This document shows positions 1 through 6,841 of a DNA stretch of 8,751 nucleotides, one piece after another. The translations under genes and the position numbers were made by a program. The stretch comes from Desulfovibrio sp. OttesenSCG-928-G15 (GTDB lineage Bacteria; Desulfobacterota; Desulfovibrionia; Desulfovibrionales; Desulfovibrionaceae). Numbering within the stretch: position 1 is the stretch's first letter; each line of letters starts with the position of its first letter. The DNA is taken from positions 1 through 8,751 of the forward strand of contig JAJDIC010000083.1 in the NCBI GenBank assembly GCA_030266525.1, given 5' to 3'. A model generated the notes under the pieces. It had not been told where the DNA came from. It made no database searches and was given only the letters and a program-made list of their open reading frames with translations.

Positions 1-1
1 G

Positions 2-961
2 GGCGATATCGTAGCCATAGTCGGCCTGAAACAGGTTTCCACAGGCGATACCATTTGCGACGTTTCTCGCCCTGTTCGTCTTGAATCGCTTGATATTCCC
101 GAGCCGGTCATCGAAGTTGCCATTGAGCCGAAAACAAAGGCCGACCGTGACGCCCTGTCTGCCGCGCTGAACAAGCTGGCCAAGGAAGACCCCTCGTTCC
201 GCGTAAAGAGCGATGATGAAACCGGTCAGACCCTTATCGCCGGTATGGGCGAATTGCACCTGGAAATCATCGTTGACCGCCTTACCCGCGAGTTCAGCGT
301 TAACGCCAACGTGGGCAAGCCGCAGGTTGCCTACCGCGAAACCATTTCCAAGTCGTCCAAGTCGGACATGAAGCACGCCAAACAGTCCGGCGGTCGCGGT
401 CAGTACGGTCACGTTGTTATAGAAGTCGAGCCGAACCCGGAAAAAGGGTACGAATTTGTCAACAGCATCACCGGCGGCGTTATTCCGAAGGAATACATCG
501 CTCCTGTGGACAAGGGCATCCAAGACGCCCTGAAAAGCGGAGTTCTGGCCGGATTCCCCACTGTGGACGTAAAGGTGAACCTCGTGTTCGGTTCCTACCA
601 CGATGTGGACTCTTCGGAACAGGCTTTCTATGTTGCAGGCTCCATGGCCATCAAGGACGCACTGTCCAAAGCCGGCCCGGTAATCCTTGAGCCGATCATG
701 GACGTGGAAGTGGTCACGCCGGACGACTACGTCGGCGAAGTCATGGGCGACCTGAACAGCCGCCGTGGCCGTGTGCAGAGCATGGAAGCCAGAGTGGGTT
801 CCCAGAGCGTTCGCGCCCAGGTTCCGCTTTCTGAAATGTTCGGCTACGCAACCGACCTTCGTTCCAAAACGCAAGGCCGGGCCAACTTCACCATGCAATT
901 TCACCACTATGAACGTCTGCCGCAGCAACTGGCGGAAGACATTGTCAAAAAGCGCCCGTAA
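2..961 (+). CDS. fusA: Elongation factor G, C-terminal part (5' end outside window)
   Basis: This is the last 319 codons of translation elongation factor G, the cytoplasmic GTPase that drives tRNA-mRNA translocation and, with RRF, ribosome recycling. The frame is open from base 2, so the GTPase domain and start lie upstream. The fragment begins in domain II ([20 protein letters not shown]). It continues through domain III (GMGELHLEI), domain IV (QVAYRETI, then [10 protein letters not shown] and [16 protein letters not shown]) and domain V ([21 protein letters not shown]), ending at a normal C-terminus (DIVKKRP). All segments read as canonical EF-G, with no sign of the divergent EF-G2 type. 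It ends at TAA and is followed within 15 nt by a strong terminator. No tuf gene follows, so on this side fusA is not embedded in a classical str operon. The upstream context is not visible. Confidence 0.97.
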   Translation, partial: GDIVAIVGLKQVSTGDTICDVSRPVRLESLDIPEPVIEVAIEPKTKADRDALSAALNKLAKEDPSFRVKSDDETGQTLIAGMGELHLEIIVDRLTREFSVNANVGKPQVAYRETISKSSKSDMKHAKQSGGRGQYGHVVIEVEPNPEKGYEFVNSITGGVIPKEYIAPVDKGIQDALKSGVLAGFPTVDVKVNLVFGSYHDVDSSEQAFYVAGSMAIKDALSKAGPVILEPIMDVEVVTPDDYVGEVMGDLNSRRGRVQSMEARVGSQSVRAQVPLSEMFGYATDLRSKTQGRANFTMQFHHYERLPQQLAEDIVKKRP

Positions 962-975
962 TATCGCAAACATAC

Positions 976-1025
976 AAAACAAAATCCCGAAAAAGCAATA
1001 CCGCTTTTTCGGGATTTTGTTTTTT
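976..1025. terminator. Bidirectional intrinsic terminator between fusA and the kinase gene
   Basis: A perfect 21-bp stem pairs 976-996 with 1003-1023 around a six-base loop (997-1002). Its core is TCCCGAAAAAGC / GCTTTTTCGGGA. A T-run follows on the plus strand (1020-1025) and an A-run precedes it (976-984), so it can end transcription from both sides. It serves fusA, which stops at 961, and the convergent minus-strand kinase gene, whose stop codon (1025-1027) touches the stem. Confidence 0.93.
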
Positions 1026-2980
1026 CAACGTTTTTGAAATTCACCAAGCCAGTGCTTAAGGCGACTTACAAGCGCGTTCACATCAATGGGCTTGTCAAGA
1101 AAAGCGTCCATTCCGGCCTGTAGACAGCGCGCCTGATCCTCCGGCAACGCGTTGGCTGTCAGGGCGACAATGGGCAGGCCGGCAACGCCCTTGCTCTCAA
1201 GGCTGCGGATTGCGCGCGTGGCTGTCAGGCCGTCCATTACCGGCATTTGCAGATCCATGAAAACCAGGTCGTATTTTCGCGTCTGCACCGCCTCCAGGCC
1301 AGTCTGTCCATTCTCTGCCGTATCAACGGTGATTTCCATCTGCTCAAGAATTTCAACAATAATTTCCCTGTTAACCTCATTATCTTCTATCACAAGAACA
1401 GTTGCGCCAGGGAAATGGGGGGGCCAGTCTTCTGCCGGAATGCCCTTGCTTCCAGCTTGACTTTGCGTTTTCCCGGCTTCCAGGCCGACAGCGGCCGAGC
1501 GGGTCTTGTCAGAGCGTCCACTCTGTTCTCCGGGAATATAAAAAGGATCGTGCTTCCGAACACCGTCTTCCTGTAGCGCCGGGTCCGGCAAGGCTCCCGC
1601 CATGGGCAAAACCAATGTGAAGTAAAATCTGGTTCCCTTACCGACTGCACTTTCCACAGCAACACGGCTTCCCATCAGATTGACAAACTGTTGCGAAATC
1701 GCGAGGCCAAGGCCTGTTCCCCCGTATCTGCGGTCCGGCCCGTCGTCCAGCTGGCTGAAACTGTCGAAAAGCCGTTCCTGATCTTCCGGCGCAATGCCTA
1801 TTCCCGTATCTTCCACTTCAAATAACAAGGTCACGGTATCGCCCTTTTCTTCCTGATTGGTAACGCGCAGGGTAATGCTGCCCGCATCCGTAAACTTGAC
1901 AGCATTGTTGCACAGATTGAGCAAAACCTGACCCAGGCGAAGCGAGTCCCCCAGCAGATAATGCGATAACGGCTCGTAATCGCTGACAAAGACTACAGGC
2001 TTATCATGCACCAACACCGTAATTTGTTCTTCCACATCGGCAATTACCGTGGCCAGGTTAAAAGGGATTATGGAAAGCCGCATCTCACCCGCTTCCACCT
2101 TGGAAATATCCAGAATATCATTAATGATGCCAAGCAGGTTCCGGGCGGAACGCTGAATGGTCTCAAGGTATTGTTTCAGTTTGCCTTTTGGCGAAGAAGT
2201 AAGGGCCAGATAGCTCGTACCGATAATGGCGTTCATCGGGGTGCGTATTTCATGGCTCATCCGGGCCAGAAACTGGGTTTTGGCAATATTGGCGGCTTCG
2301 GCCTTGGTTTTAAGCACTTCAAGTTGTCTGCGAAGTTCCACTCTTTCCGTGATATCCGTGCCAACAGTTACGATGAACGTTTCATTATCCGGCCCGGAAA
2401 TACGCCGCTTGGCGATGGAGTGAATGCGCTTCGTCTGTCCCACCGGGATTTCCAGATCGTATACCACGGTGGAATCACTCCCAAGAGCAAGCACGTCCGT
2501 ACGCAAGGCCTGGCGCATGGTACCTTCGGACCAGCCCGGGTATTCCCGCTTGCCGATAAGCGCTTCCGGCCCGCAGTCGAACAACTGGCTGTAAGCAATA
2601 TTGTAAAACACCAGGCGGCAGTGCTCGTCTTTCATGCTGATATAGGACGGAAGATGGTCAATCACCATGCGCATCAGGCGGGAGCGTTTGCGAATTTCTC
2701 CGCGCAGGCCGACAATGTGCGTAATGTCGCGTATAATGCAGCACTCACCCCCGTCCGCGCCGTCAAGCGGATAGCGCAACACCTCGCAATAAAGAATTTG
2801 CCCGGCCAAAGGAAAAGTCATCAGTTCACCCTTGCCCTTCCATTCGCGCTGCAAAGGAAAATAGGCCGCGAGTGAGCGCAGTTTGCCGAGATCAATGTCT
2901 TCCGGCCGTTTCACCTGGAACAGGGCAAGGGCGGCAAAGTTGGCCTTAAAGGGCCGTTGCGCCCCCCGGGCTACAATCAC
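1025..2980 (-). CDS. Hybrid sensor histidine kinase, cytoplasmic PAS-PAS-HisKA-HATPase-REC part (separated from its N-terminus by a frameshift)
   Basis: This frame carries the signalling half of a hybrid two-component kinase, which autophosphorylates on His and passes the phosphate to an Asp in its own receiver domain. Numbered from the GTG at 2980: PAS-like segment about 1-90, second PAS about 105-215 ending in the typical TVGTDITER, and HisKA with H243 in SHEIRTP. The HATPase_c N-box is near N358/N359 (LNLCNNAVKF), with G-boxes DTGIGI (391-396) and GGTGLGLAI (420-428). A linker covers about 460-520, then a REC domain with E532/D533, phospho-acceptor D576, T608 and K630. The GTG is only the first conventional start in this frame. 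The PAS-like sequence clearly runs on upstream (LFEAVFTRGRSAC) to the C9 tract at 3019-3027, where it joins the membrane/sensor frame 3012-3875. No good ribosome site precedes the GTG. I read both frames as one gene (3875 to 1025, 949 aa with eight C). In the fused protein the active residues would be H541 and D874. No output domain other than REC is present, so an Hpt protein or separate regulator is presumably encoded elsewhere. Confidence 0.9.
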   Translation of the reverse strand: MIVARGAQRPFKANFAALALFQVKRPEDIDLGKLRSLAAYFPLQREWKGKGELMTFPLAGQILYCEVLRYPLDGADGGECCIIRDITHIVGLRGEIRKRSRLMRMVIDHLPSYISMKDEHCRLVFYNIAYSQLFDCGPEALIGKREYPGWSEGTMRQALRTDVLALGSDSTVVYDLEIPVGQTKRIHSIAKRRISGPDNETFIVTVGTDITERVELRRQLEVLKTKAEAANIAKTQFLARMSHEIRTPMNAIIGTSYLALTSSPKGKLKQYLETIQRSARNLLGIINDILDISKVEAGEMRLSIIPFNLATVIADVEEQITVLVHDKPVVFVSDYEPLSHYLLGDSLRLGQVLLNLCNNAVKFTDAGSITLRVTNQEEKGDTVTLLFEVEDTGIGIAPEDQERLFDSFSQLDDGPDRRYGGTGLGLAISQQFVNLMGSRVAVESAVGKGTRFYFTLVLPMAGALPDPALQEDGVRKHDPFYIPGEQSGRSDKTRSAAVGLEAGKTQSQAGSKGIPAEDWPPHFPGATVLVIEDNEVNREIIVEILEQMEITVDTAENGQTGLEAVQTRKYDLVFMDLQMPVMDGLTATRAIRSLESKGVAGLPIVALTANALPEDQARCLQAGMDAFLDKPIDVNALVSRLKHWLGEFQKR

Positions 2981-3011
2981 ACAGGCGGAACGACCTCTGG
3001 TAAATACCGCC

Positions 3012-3875
3012 TCAAACAGGGGGGGGGAGCTTGCCGGAATTGCCGGATGTATCCTCGTTCTCCTGTCCCGTTACCTCCTGCCCGCTTGCACCCGCCCCTG
3101 CCGTAACTCCGTCAACCGTGGAAAGCTGCTTCAAAAGCAACGCTTTGCAGATAAACAGCAAGCAAAACGCAGCCGCAAAAAGCGAGGCAAGGCCCCAAAA
3201 AGACAGCACTCGCCTCGCAGATACGTCTTCAAGCATATACAGCCACCCGGAAACTCCAGAGGCAAGGCCGGGAAGGAAAAGTGGTGAAGCCAAAAAGTAA
3301 ACGCCCTGCACCTGAAAGGGAACACTGGCCCCGGTATTTGCAAAACTAACTGCCGTCCGGCGCAGGCCGCCGAGTATTTCCCCGGCGTCAATGCCGTTTG
3401 AGGGGAAGTTTTTCAGTTTCTTTCCGGTAAAATCCCAAATGCCTGCTTCGCTGTCGCCTGCTTCGGATTCGCTTTCTGATTCCGGAATGAATACAAGCCC
3501 ATACCGTTCCGGGGTCACTACAGGGAACAGCAGTGCGCCTGCCAGGCCAAATTCGCGTCGCAGTCCGGCAAGAAAGTGACCGTAGTGCGGCTTTTTTTGG
3601 CGGAGCACATTCCAGGCATACGCGTCTTCGCCGTTCCCGATAGCCAGGCCGCTGGGTATCTTTTCCATTATTTTAAAGTAATTATCCAGGTTTGTGGAAC
3701 ATTGCCATGCCGTCTGCTCATGCAGCCTGTCGCCCAGCTCCTTTTGGTGAAAACAGTACACTGCGCTCATGGCAAAAAAGCACAACAACGCAAGTGCCAG
3801 TATTCCGGTTACATAAGGATACGATGCGAATTTCCTTGTGAAAGCGGCCCGTGTTGAAAAAGAAGGAGTCGGCAT
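3012..3875 (-). CDS. Membrane anchor and extracytoplasmic sensor part of the hybrid histidine kinase
   Basis: A 287-residue frame with two membrane spans: about 20-43 (within YVTGILALALLCFFAMSAVY) and about 225-249 (FWGLASLFAAAFCLLFI). A region of roughly 180 residues between them should face the periplasm. This is the input module of a membrane histidine kinase. I do not recognise a named sensor family; a Cache-like fold is possible from length and topology only. An acidic ESESESE stretch lies mid-domain. The start ATG (3873-3875) has GAGG at 3882-3885 as ribosome site. The C-terminal tail after TM2 is a low-complexity linker. It runs into KLPPPV and a TGA immediately after the C9 tract. With eight C the frame reads KLPPLFEAVF and continues into the PAS/kinase part (1025-2980). 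On its own the product would be a sensor without a kinase. Confidence 0.82.
   Translation of the reverse strand: MPTPSFSTRAAFTRKFASYPYVTGILALALLCFFAMSAVYCFHQKELGDRLHEQTAWQCSTNLDNYFKIMEKIPSGLAIGNGEDAYAWNVLRQKKPHYGHFLAGLRREFGLAGALLFPVVTPERYGLVFIPESESESEAGDSEAGIWDFTGKKLKNFPSNGIDAGEILGGLRRTAVSFANTGASVPFQVQGVYFLASPLFLPGLASGVSGWLYMLEDVSARRVLSFWGLASLFAAAFCLLFICKALLLKQLSTVDGVTAGAGASGQEVTGQENEDTSGNSGKLPPPV
3019..3027. repeat. Mononucleotide tract G9 (C9 on coding strand) at the frame break of the kinase gene
   Basis: Nine G on the plus strand, i.e. nine C on the kinase coding strand. In the sensor frame the codons are CTC CCC CCC CCT GTT TGA. In the kinase frame they are TCC CCC CCC CTG TTT GAG. Losing one C (9 to 8), or gaining two, makes one continuous gene. 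It is either a slippage-prone contingency tract, a site of transcriptional or translational +1 slippage, or a sequencing or assembly error. Confidence 0.9.
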
Positions 3876-3920
3876 GATAAACCTCGAAAATCCTGACGGG
3901 TTGCTGCCTTACCTGCCCGA

Positions 3921-3937
3921 ATGCGCACACTGCGCAT
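3921..3937. promoter_or_regulatory. Perfect dyad ATGCGCA-N3-TGCGCAT in the kinase leader
   Basis: A perfect 7-bp inverted repeat around CAC, 46 bases upstream of the kinase start codon. The half-site CTGCGCAT appears again at 4018-4025, on the far side of the kinase promoter. The arrangement suggests a protein operator or a leader hairpin. No regulator can be named. Confidence 0.4.
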
Positions 3938-3941
3938 AGGC

Positions 3942-3961
3942 AAATGGGGATTTTCCCATTT
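3942..3961. promoter_or_regulatory. Dyad AAATGGG-N6-CCCATTT at the probable 5' end of the kinase mRNA
   Basis: A perfect 7-bp inverted repeat with a six-base loop, lying just downstream of the -10 of the predicted minus-strand promoter. A kinase transcript would begin in or just before it. It could be a 5'-terminal hairpin or an operator. Function is unknown. Confidence 0.35.
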
Positions 3962-3965
3962 TATC

Positions 3966-3994
3966 ACAATACATGACTTGCGGATTTGTGGCAA
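3966..3994 (-). promoter_or_regulatory. Candidate sigma-70 promoter for the hybrid kinase gene
   Basis: On the minus strand TTGCCA (3994-3989, 5/6 match to the -35 consensus) is followed after 17 bases by TATTGT (3971-3966, 4/6 match to the -10). The start codon at 3875 is about 90 bases further on. The -35 sits inside the dyad at 3983-4010. Confidence 0.45.
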
Positions 3995-4010
3995 CGCTCT
4001 TTCACAAATC
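3983..4010. promoter_or_regulatory. Perfect dyad GATTTGTG-N12-CACAAATC overlapping the kinase -35
   Basis: A perfect 8-bp inverted repeat with a 12-base spacer. It covers the predicted -35 of the minus-strand kinase promoter and ends about 44 bases upstream of the plus-strand promoter's -35. The position suits a repressor site for the kinase gene or a shared control site for the divergent pair. The binding protein is unknown. Confidence 0.45.
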
Positions 4011-4053
4011 ACAGACTCTGCGCATCTTGCCGATGACCGGAGAGCATAAAAGG

Positions 4054-4084
4054 TTGACAGAGGCCCAGTAGGCCGTGGTATTAA
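4054..4084 (+). promoter_or_regulatory. Candidate promoter of the yhaM-tmk-LUD operon
   Basis: A perfect -35 TTGACA (4054-4059) is followed by an extended -10, TG-G-TATTAA (4076-4084). The spacer is 19 bases, slightly long, which the TG extension may offset. A small dyad GGCC-N5-GGCC (4062-4074) lies between the boxes. Transcription would begin near 4091. That rules against the GTG at 4075 as start of the next gene and favours the ATG at 4147. Confidence 0.55.
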
Positions 4085-4146
4085 TATATGTTTCGCCACG
4101 TATTTTCCGGTTGTTTTCCCCACTACTTTGTTACCCCATCCCCATT

Positions 4147-5241
4147 ATGCCCGACTTGCACACACCGCCCGCCCCTGCCGCCAAAACGCTCTTTGTCTCT
4201 GATTTATCGCTGGGGGGGGAAGTTTCCGATATTTTTATTCTCTCCATCGCCCAACAGGGGCAAGCCAAGAACGGTCCGTACTGGCGGCTGGAGTTTCGCG
4301 ATTCTACAGGCTCCATAGGCGGCAAAATCTGGAGCCCGCAAAGTCAGGCCTTTCCGGATCTTGCCCCCGGGCAGGCTGTTTGGGTCAAAGGCCGGGTGAC
4401 CAGTTACCGCGACAAGCTGGAACTGGCTGTTGACGCCATGCGCGTATTGGATGAAGCACAAGCGCAAAGCCTGGACATGAGCCTTTTTCTGCCCGCAAGC
4501 GCGCATAACCCGGCAGACATGCTGGACGAACTGGCAGCCGAGGCAAAAAAGAACCTCCACCACAAACCATGGCGTAAATTTGTCAACCTGCTCCTTTCCG
4601 ACGAGGACATTCGCTCACGCCTGCGCATGGCCCCGGCAGCCAAAGGCATGCACCACGCCTTTGCCGGAGGGCTGCTCGAACACACCCTTTCCGTGGTCCA
4701 GTTATGCATGCGCATGGCAGACCAGTACCCTTTTCTTGACCGACAAACCCTGTTCACAGGCGCGTTGTGCCATGATCTTGGCAAGCTATGGGAACTGACG
4801 GCAGGCATCAGCATAGATTATACAACCGAGGGCAGGCTCATCGGCCATATCAACCTGCTCATGGAAAAGCTTGGTCCCTTCATCAAGAAAGCCGGGCTGG
4901 AGCCGCACCTGGCAGAACATTTACAACACCTCATTCTCAGTCATCACGGCACCTTTGAGTTCGGCTCTCCCCGGCTTCCCTCGACGGCCGAGGCTTTTGT
5001 CCTGCATTTTGCCGATGACCTGGACGCCAAACTCAACCAGGTGCAGGCGGCACTCGCCGGAACCGACCCCGGCGGCTGGTCTTCCTTTGTCGGCGGGCTG
5101 GACCGCTTTTTGTACAAAGCAGAACCAACCCCGGAAGCCCCCCCCAAGGCTTCCTTGGCCATTGTGGAAAAAACGCCCAAGAATACCGCCCAACAACCTT
5201 TATCCCTATTCAGCCAATGTTCATCACCTTTGAAGGAATAG
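4147..5241 (+). CDS. yhaM: YhaM-like 3'-5' exoribonuclease (OB-fold plus HD domain)
   Basis: A predicted cytoplasmic nuclease of the YhaM family, which removes nucleotides from RNA (and ssDNA) 3' ends in a metal-dependent way. It has 364 residues from the ATG. An OB-fold nucleic-acid-binding domain covers about 14-100 ([20 protein letters not shown], then [16 protein letters not shown]). A helical linker follows, then an HD domain at about 165-295. Visible metal ligands are H178 (GGLLEHT), H209-D210 (CHDLGK), H234, H266/H267 (LSHHG) and D290/D291 (FADDLDAK). The length is close to the family norm of about 310-330, with an extra proline-rich tail (about 325-364). The frame extends to a GTG at 4075, but that lies upstream of the predicted transcription start and would add a hydrophobic, non-homologous leader. 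No clear Shine-Dalgarno precedes 4147. Two homopolymer tracts lie inside, G8 at 4212-4219 and C8 at 5138-5145, and both are in frame here. The 3' end overlaps tmk by 25 nt. Confidence 0.85.
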   Translation: MPDLHTPPAPAAKTLFVSDLSLGGEVSDIFILSIAQQGQAKNGPYWRLEFRDSTGSIGGKIWSPQSQAFPDLAPGQAVWVKGRVTSYRDKLELAVDAMRVLDEAQAQSLDMSLFLPASAHNPADMLDELAAEAKKNLHHKPWRKFVNLLLSDEDIRSRLRMAPAAKGMHHAFAGGLLEHTLSVVQLCMRMADQYPFLDRQTLFTGALCHDLGKLWELTAGISIDYTTEGRLIGHINLLMEKLGPFIKKAGLEPHLAEHLQHLILSHHGTFEFGSPRLPSTAEAFVLHFADDLDAKLNQVQAALAGTDPGGWSSFVGGLDRFLYKAEPTPEAPPKASLAIVEKTPKNTAQQPLSLFSQCSSPLKE

Positions 5242-5876
5242 AGGGCTCCGGCAAAAGCACGGCCCTCACCCGCGTTTGTCATCTGCTGGAAACAGCAGGC
5301 ATCGCCTTTTTGCGTACGCGTGAACCCGGCGGGAACGAGCTGGGCAAACACCTGCGCGCTCTGTTGCTGGACAGCCGCCAGCAAGTCAGCAGCAAGGCGG
5401 AACTTTTTTTGTACCTGGCCGACAGGGCGCAGCACGTAAGCCAGGTAATCCGGCCCGCGCTGGAGGGAGGCGCACTGGTCCTTTCCGATCGCTACGCAGA
5501 CTCGACCGTAGTCTACCAGGGCTATGGGCGGGGGCTGAACATCAACAAACTGTACAGCTTTAACGAAGAGGCGGTTGACGGCCTCTGGCCCGACCTGACC
5601 ATATTGTTTGATCTGCCGCCCGAAGTGGGCCTGGCTCGAGCGCGAGAGCGTAACGACAGCAACGGAACCAGCGTTACGGAAGGCCGGTTTGAGGCCGAGC
5701 AGCTGGATTTTCATACCAGAATACGCGAAGGCTACCTCGCCTGGGCCGCCCGTCACCATACCCGCTTTCACATCGTCAACGCCCAAAACGGTCCGGAGCA
5801 AGTCCTTTCGGATCTGCTTGAAATATTGGCGGTACACGGCCTCTTTCTCCAACAGCACCCGGTGCAAGGGGAATAA
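5217..5876 (+). CDS. tmk: Thymidylate kinase
   Basis: dTMP kinase, which phosphorylates dTMP to dTDP with ATP, an essential step of dTTP synthesis in the cytoplasm. It has 219 residues, within the usual 200-220. Motifs in order: P-loop GIEGSGKST (7-15), TREPGG (34-39) for dTMP binding, the DRY motif (91-93) in [23 protein letters not shown] (131-135), and an arginine-containing LID (about 140-158) followed by [17 protein letters not shown]. The P-loop lacks the Arg of the human type, and the LID supplies basic residues as in the E. coli-type enzyme. The ATG lies inside the 3' end of the yhaM-like gene (25-nt overlap) and has no recognisable Shine-Dalgarno. Translation is therefore probably coupled to the upstream gene. 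Confidence 0.96.
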   Translation: MFITFEGIEGSGKSTALTRVCHLLETAGIAFLRTREPGGNELGKHLRALLLDSRQQVSSKAELFLYLADRAQHVSQVIRPALEGGALVLSDRYADSTVVYQGYGRGLNINKLYSFNEEAVDGLWPDLTILFDLPPEVGLARARERNDSNGTSVTEGRFEAEQLDFHTRIREGYLAWAARHHTRFHIVNAQNGPEQVLSDLLEILAVHGLFLQQHPVQGE

Positions 5877-5917
5877 ACAGCCGTTTTTTCCAATGAAAAC
5901 ATTCTTTCGGAGAACGT

Positions 5918-6637
5918 ATGAAAGACGAAAATGCAGAAGCGACAAGCATCCAGCGCACCGGAGCGCCGCGTGAGCGCTCACCCTTTACCGTAGGACGAGA
6001 AAAAGGCTGGGAAGTCATCTTGCAGCACACCGGGGCCAACATGCTCAAGCGGGGCTTCGGGGTCAGCCTGGCGTCCGGCCTTGCAGACGCGGCTGCCATT
6101 GTTGTGAACGATCTTTTGCCTGCGAGCGGGGCAAAGGTTGTGGCCTTTGGCGGGTCCATGACCGTGCGCGAAGCAGGGCTGCTGGAATCAATCAAAGCGG
6201 TTCCAGGCCTTGAAGTCATGGACACCTTTGACATGAGCATCGGGCTTGAGGCCATGATCGAACTGCGCCGCAAGGCACTGCTCAGTGACCTGTTCATCTG
6301 TTCCGCCAACGCCCTTTCCCGCGACGGGCAAATGATTCTTGTGGACGGAATCGGCAACCGCACCGCAGCCGTGCAGTTTGGCCCGAAAAAAGTCATCCTG
6401 CTTGTGGGGCGTAACAAAATCTGCACAAACCTTGAAGAAGGCGCAAACCGGATCAAATATCTTGCCGCCCCGGCGAACAGCCAGCGCCTTAACAAAAAAA
6501 CGCCCTGCGTCAAAACCGGCCAGTGCATGGACTGTAACAGCCCTGACCGGATTTGCACCTACTGGACTACCGTGCAGCGCAGCAATCCCGCCGGACGGAT
6601 TCACGTAATTCTCATCGACGAAGAAACAGGCTTTTAG
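5918..6637 (+). CDS. LUD domain (DUF162, LutC/YkgG-like) protein
   Basis: A 239-residue single-domain protein of the LUD family, best known from LutC/LldG in L-lactate oxidation but found in many stand-alone forms of unproven function. The family core is visible in FGGSMTVREAGL (77-88), the DLFICSANALSRDGQ segment (124-138), and LVDGIGNRTAAVQFGPKKVI (141-160) followed by LLVGRNKI. Near the C-terminus is a cysteine cluster, C197-X5-C203-X2-C206-X6-C213 (in PCVKTGQCMDCNSPDRIC), typical of this subgroup. It could bind a metal or Fe-S centre, but that is inference. GGAG at 5909-5912 is the ribosome site, six bases before the ATG. The gene begins 41 nt after tmk and probably belongs to the same transcript. 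No lutA or lutB is nearby, so a lactate role cannot be assumed. No clear intrinsic terminator follows directly. Confidence 0.85.
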   Translation: MKDENAEATSIQRTGAPRERSPFTVGREKGWEVILQHTGANMLKRGFGVSLASGLADAAAIVVNDLLPASGAKVVAFGGSMTVREAGLLESIKAVPGLEVMDTFDMSIGLEAMIELRRKALLSDLFICSANALSRDGQMILVDGIGNRTAAVQFGPKKVILLVGRNKICTNLEEGANRIKYLAAPANSQRLNKKTPCVKTGQCMDCNSPDRICTYWTTVQRSNPAGRIHVILIDEETGF

Positions 6638-6662
6638 ATAGCGTCGACACGAGTTTGAATTG

Positions 6663-6841
6663 TGTTCTCTGCCAAGGGGCGACAGGTTCATCAGGAGGAA
6701 GCGGACTCTTCCACCCCTCTTCGTCATAAAGCCCCCGGCAACGCAGTCCGACGGAAAGAAAACGGCGTTTTCCCTGGCGTTGTTGGTTGCGAAGAACCAG
6801 GAGAGGGCGGGATTGTTTTGCTCCCCCTTCCTGGGAGAATT
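6663..6841 (+). ncRNA. Candidate 6S RNA (ssrS-like rod-shaped RNA)
   Basis: No protein gene fits this stretch, but it folds by hand into one long rod. Closing stem: 6665-6669 (TTCTC) pairs with 6835-6839, 6672-6673 with 6833-6834, and 6674-6679 (AAGGGG) with 6824-6829. A second helix pairs 6711-6712 with 6809-6810, 6715-6720 (CCCTCT) with 6802-6807, and 6721-6722 with 6800-6801. A nearly symmetric bubble follows, 12 nt (6723-6734) against 13 nt (6787-6799). An apical helix of 10 bp pairs 6735-6744 with 6777-6786 (two G-U pairs). It is capped by GAAAAC-GGC-GTTTTC (6758-6772). A length of about 175-180 nt with closing stem, central bubble and apical stem is the known design of 6S RNA, which binds sigma-70 RNA polymerase as an open-promoter mimic. 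The ends TTCTCTG and GGGAGAAT recall those of known 6S RNAs. Strand and exact ends are inferred, and no strong promoter was found upstream. It could instead be another structured RNA. Confidence 0.45.

Noticed and set aside
2006..2875. Plus-strand open frame of 289 codons opposite the histidine kinase
   Set aside because: It is antisense to PAS/HisKA coding sequence with clear catalytic motifs, and shows no recognisable domain or ribosome site.
2980..3011. GTG at 2980 as a genuine separate start giving a soluble kinase
   Set aside because: It has no ribosome site at proper distance, and the PAS-like sequence continues upstream of it to the C tract, so a frameshifted single gene is the better reading.
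3989..4004. Sigma-54 promoter-like TGGCAA-N5-TTTC
   Set aside because: The invariant GC of the -12 element is missing.
4075..4146. GTG at 4075 as start of the YhaM-like gene
   Set aside because: It lies before the expected transcription start of the TTGACA promoter and adds 24 hydrophobic, family-foreign residues; the ATG at 4147 fits the OB-fold start better.
4944..5981. Minus-strand open frame of 345 codons across the nuclease gene and tmk
   Set aside because: It overlaps two confident genes and has no homologous character.
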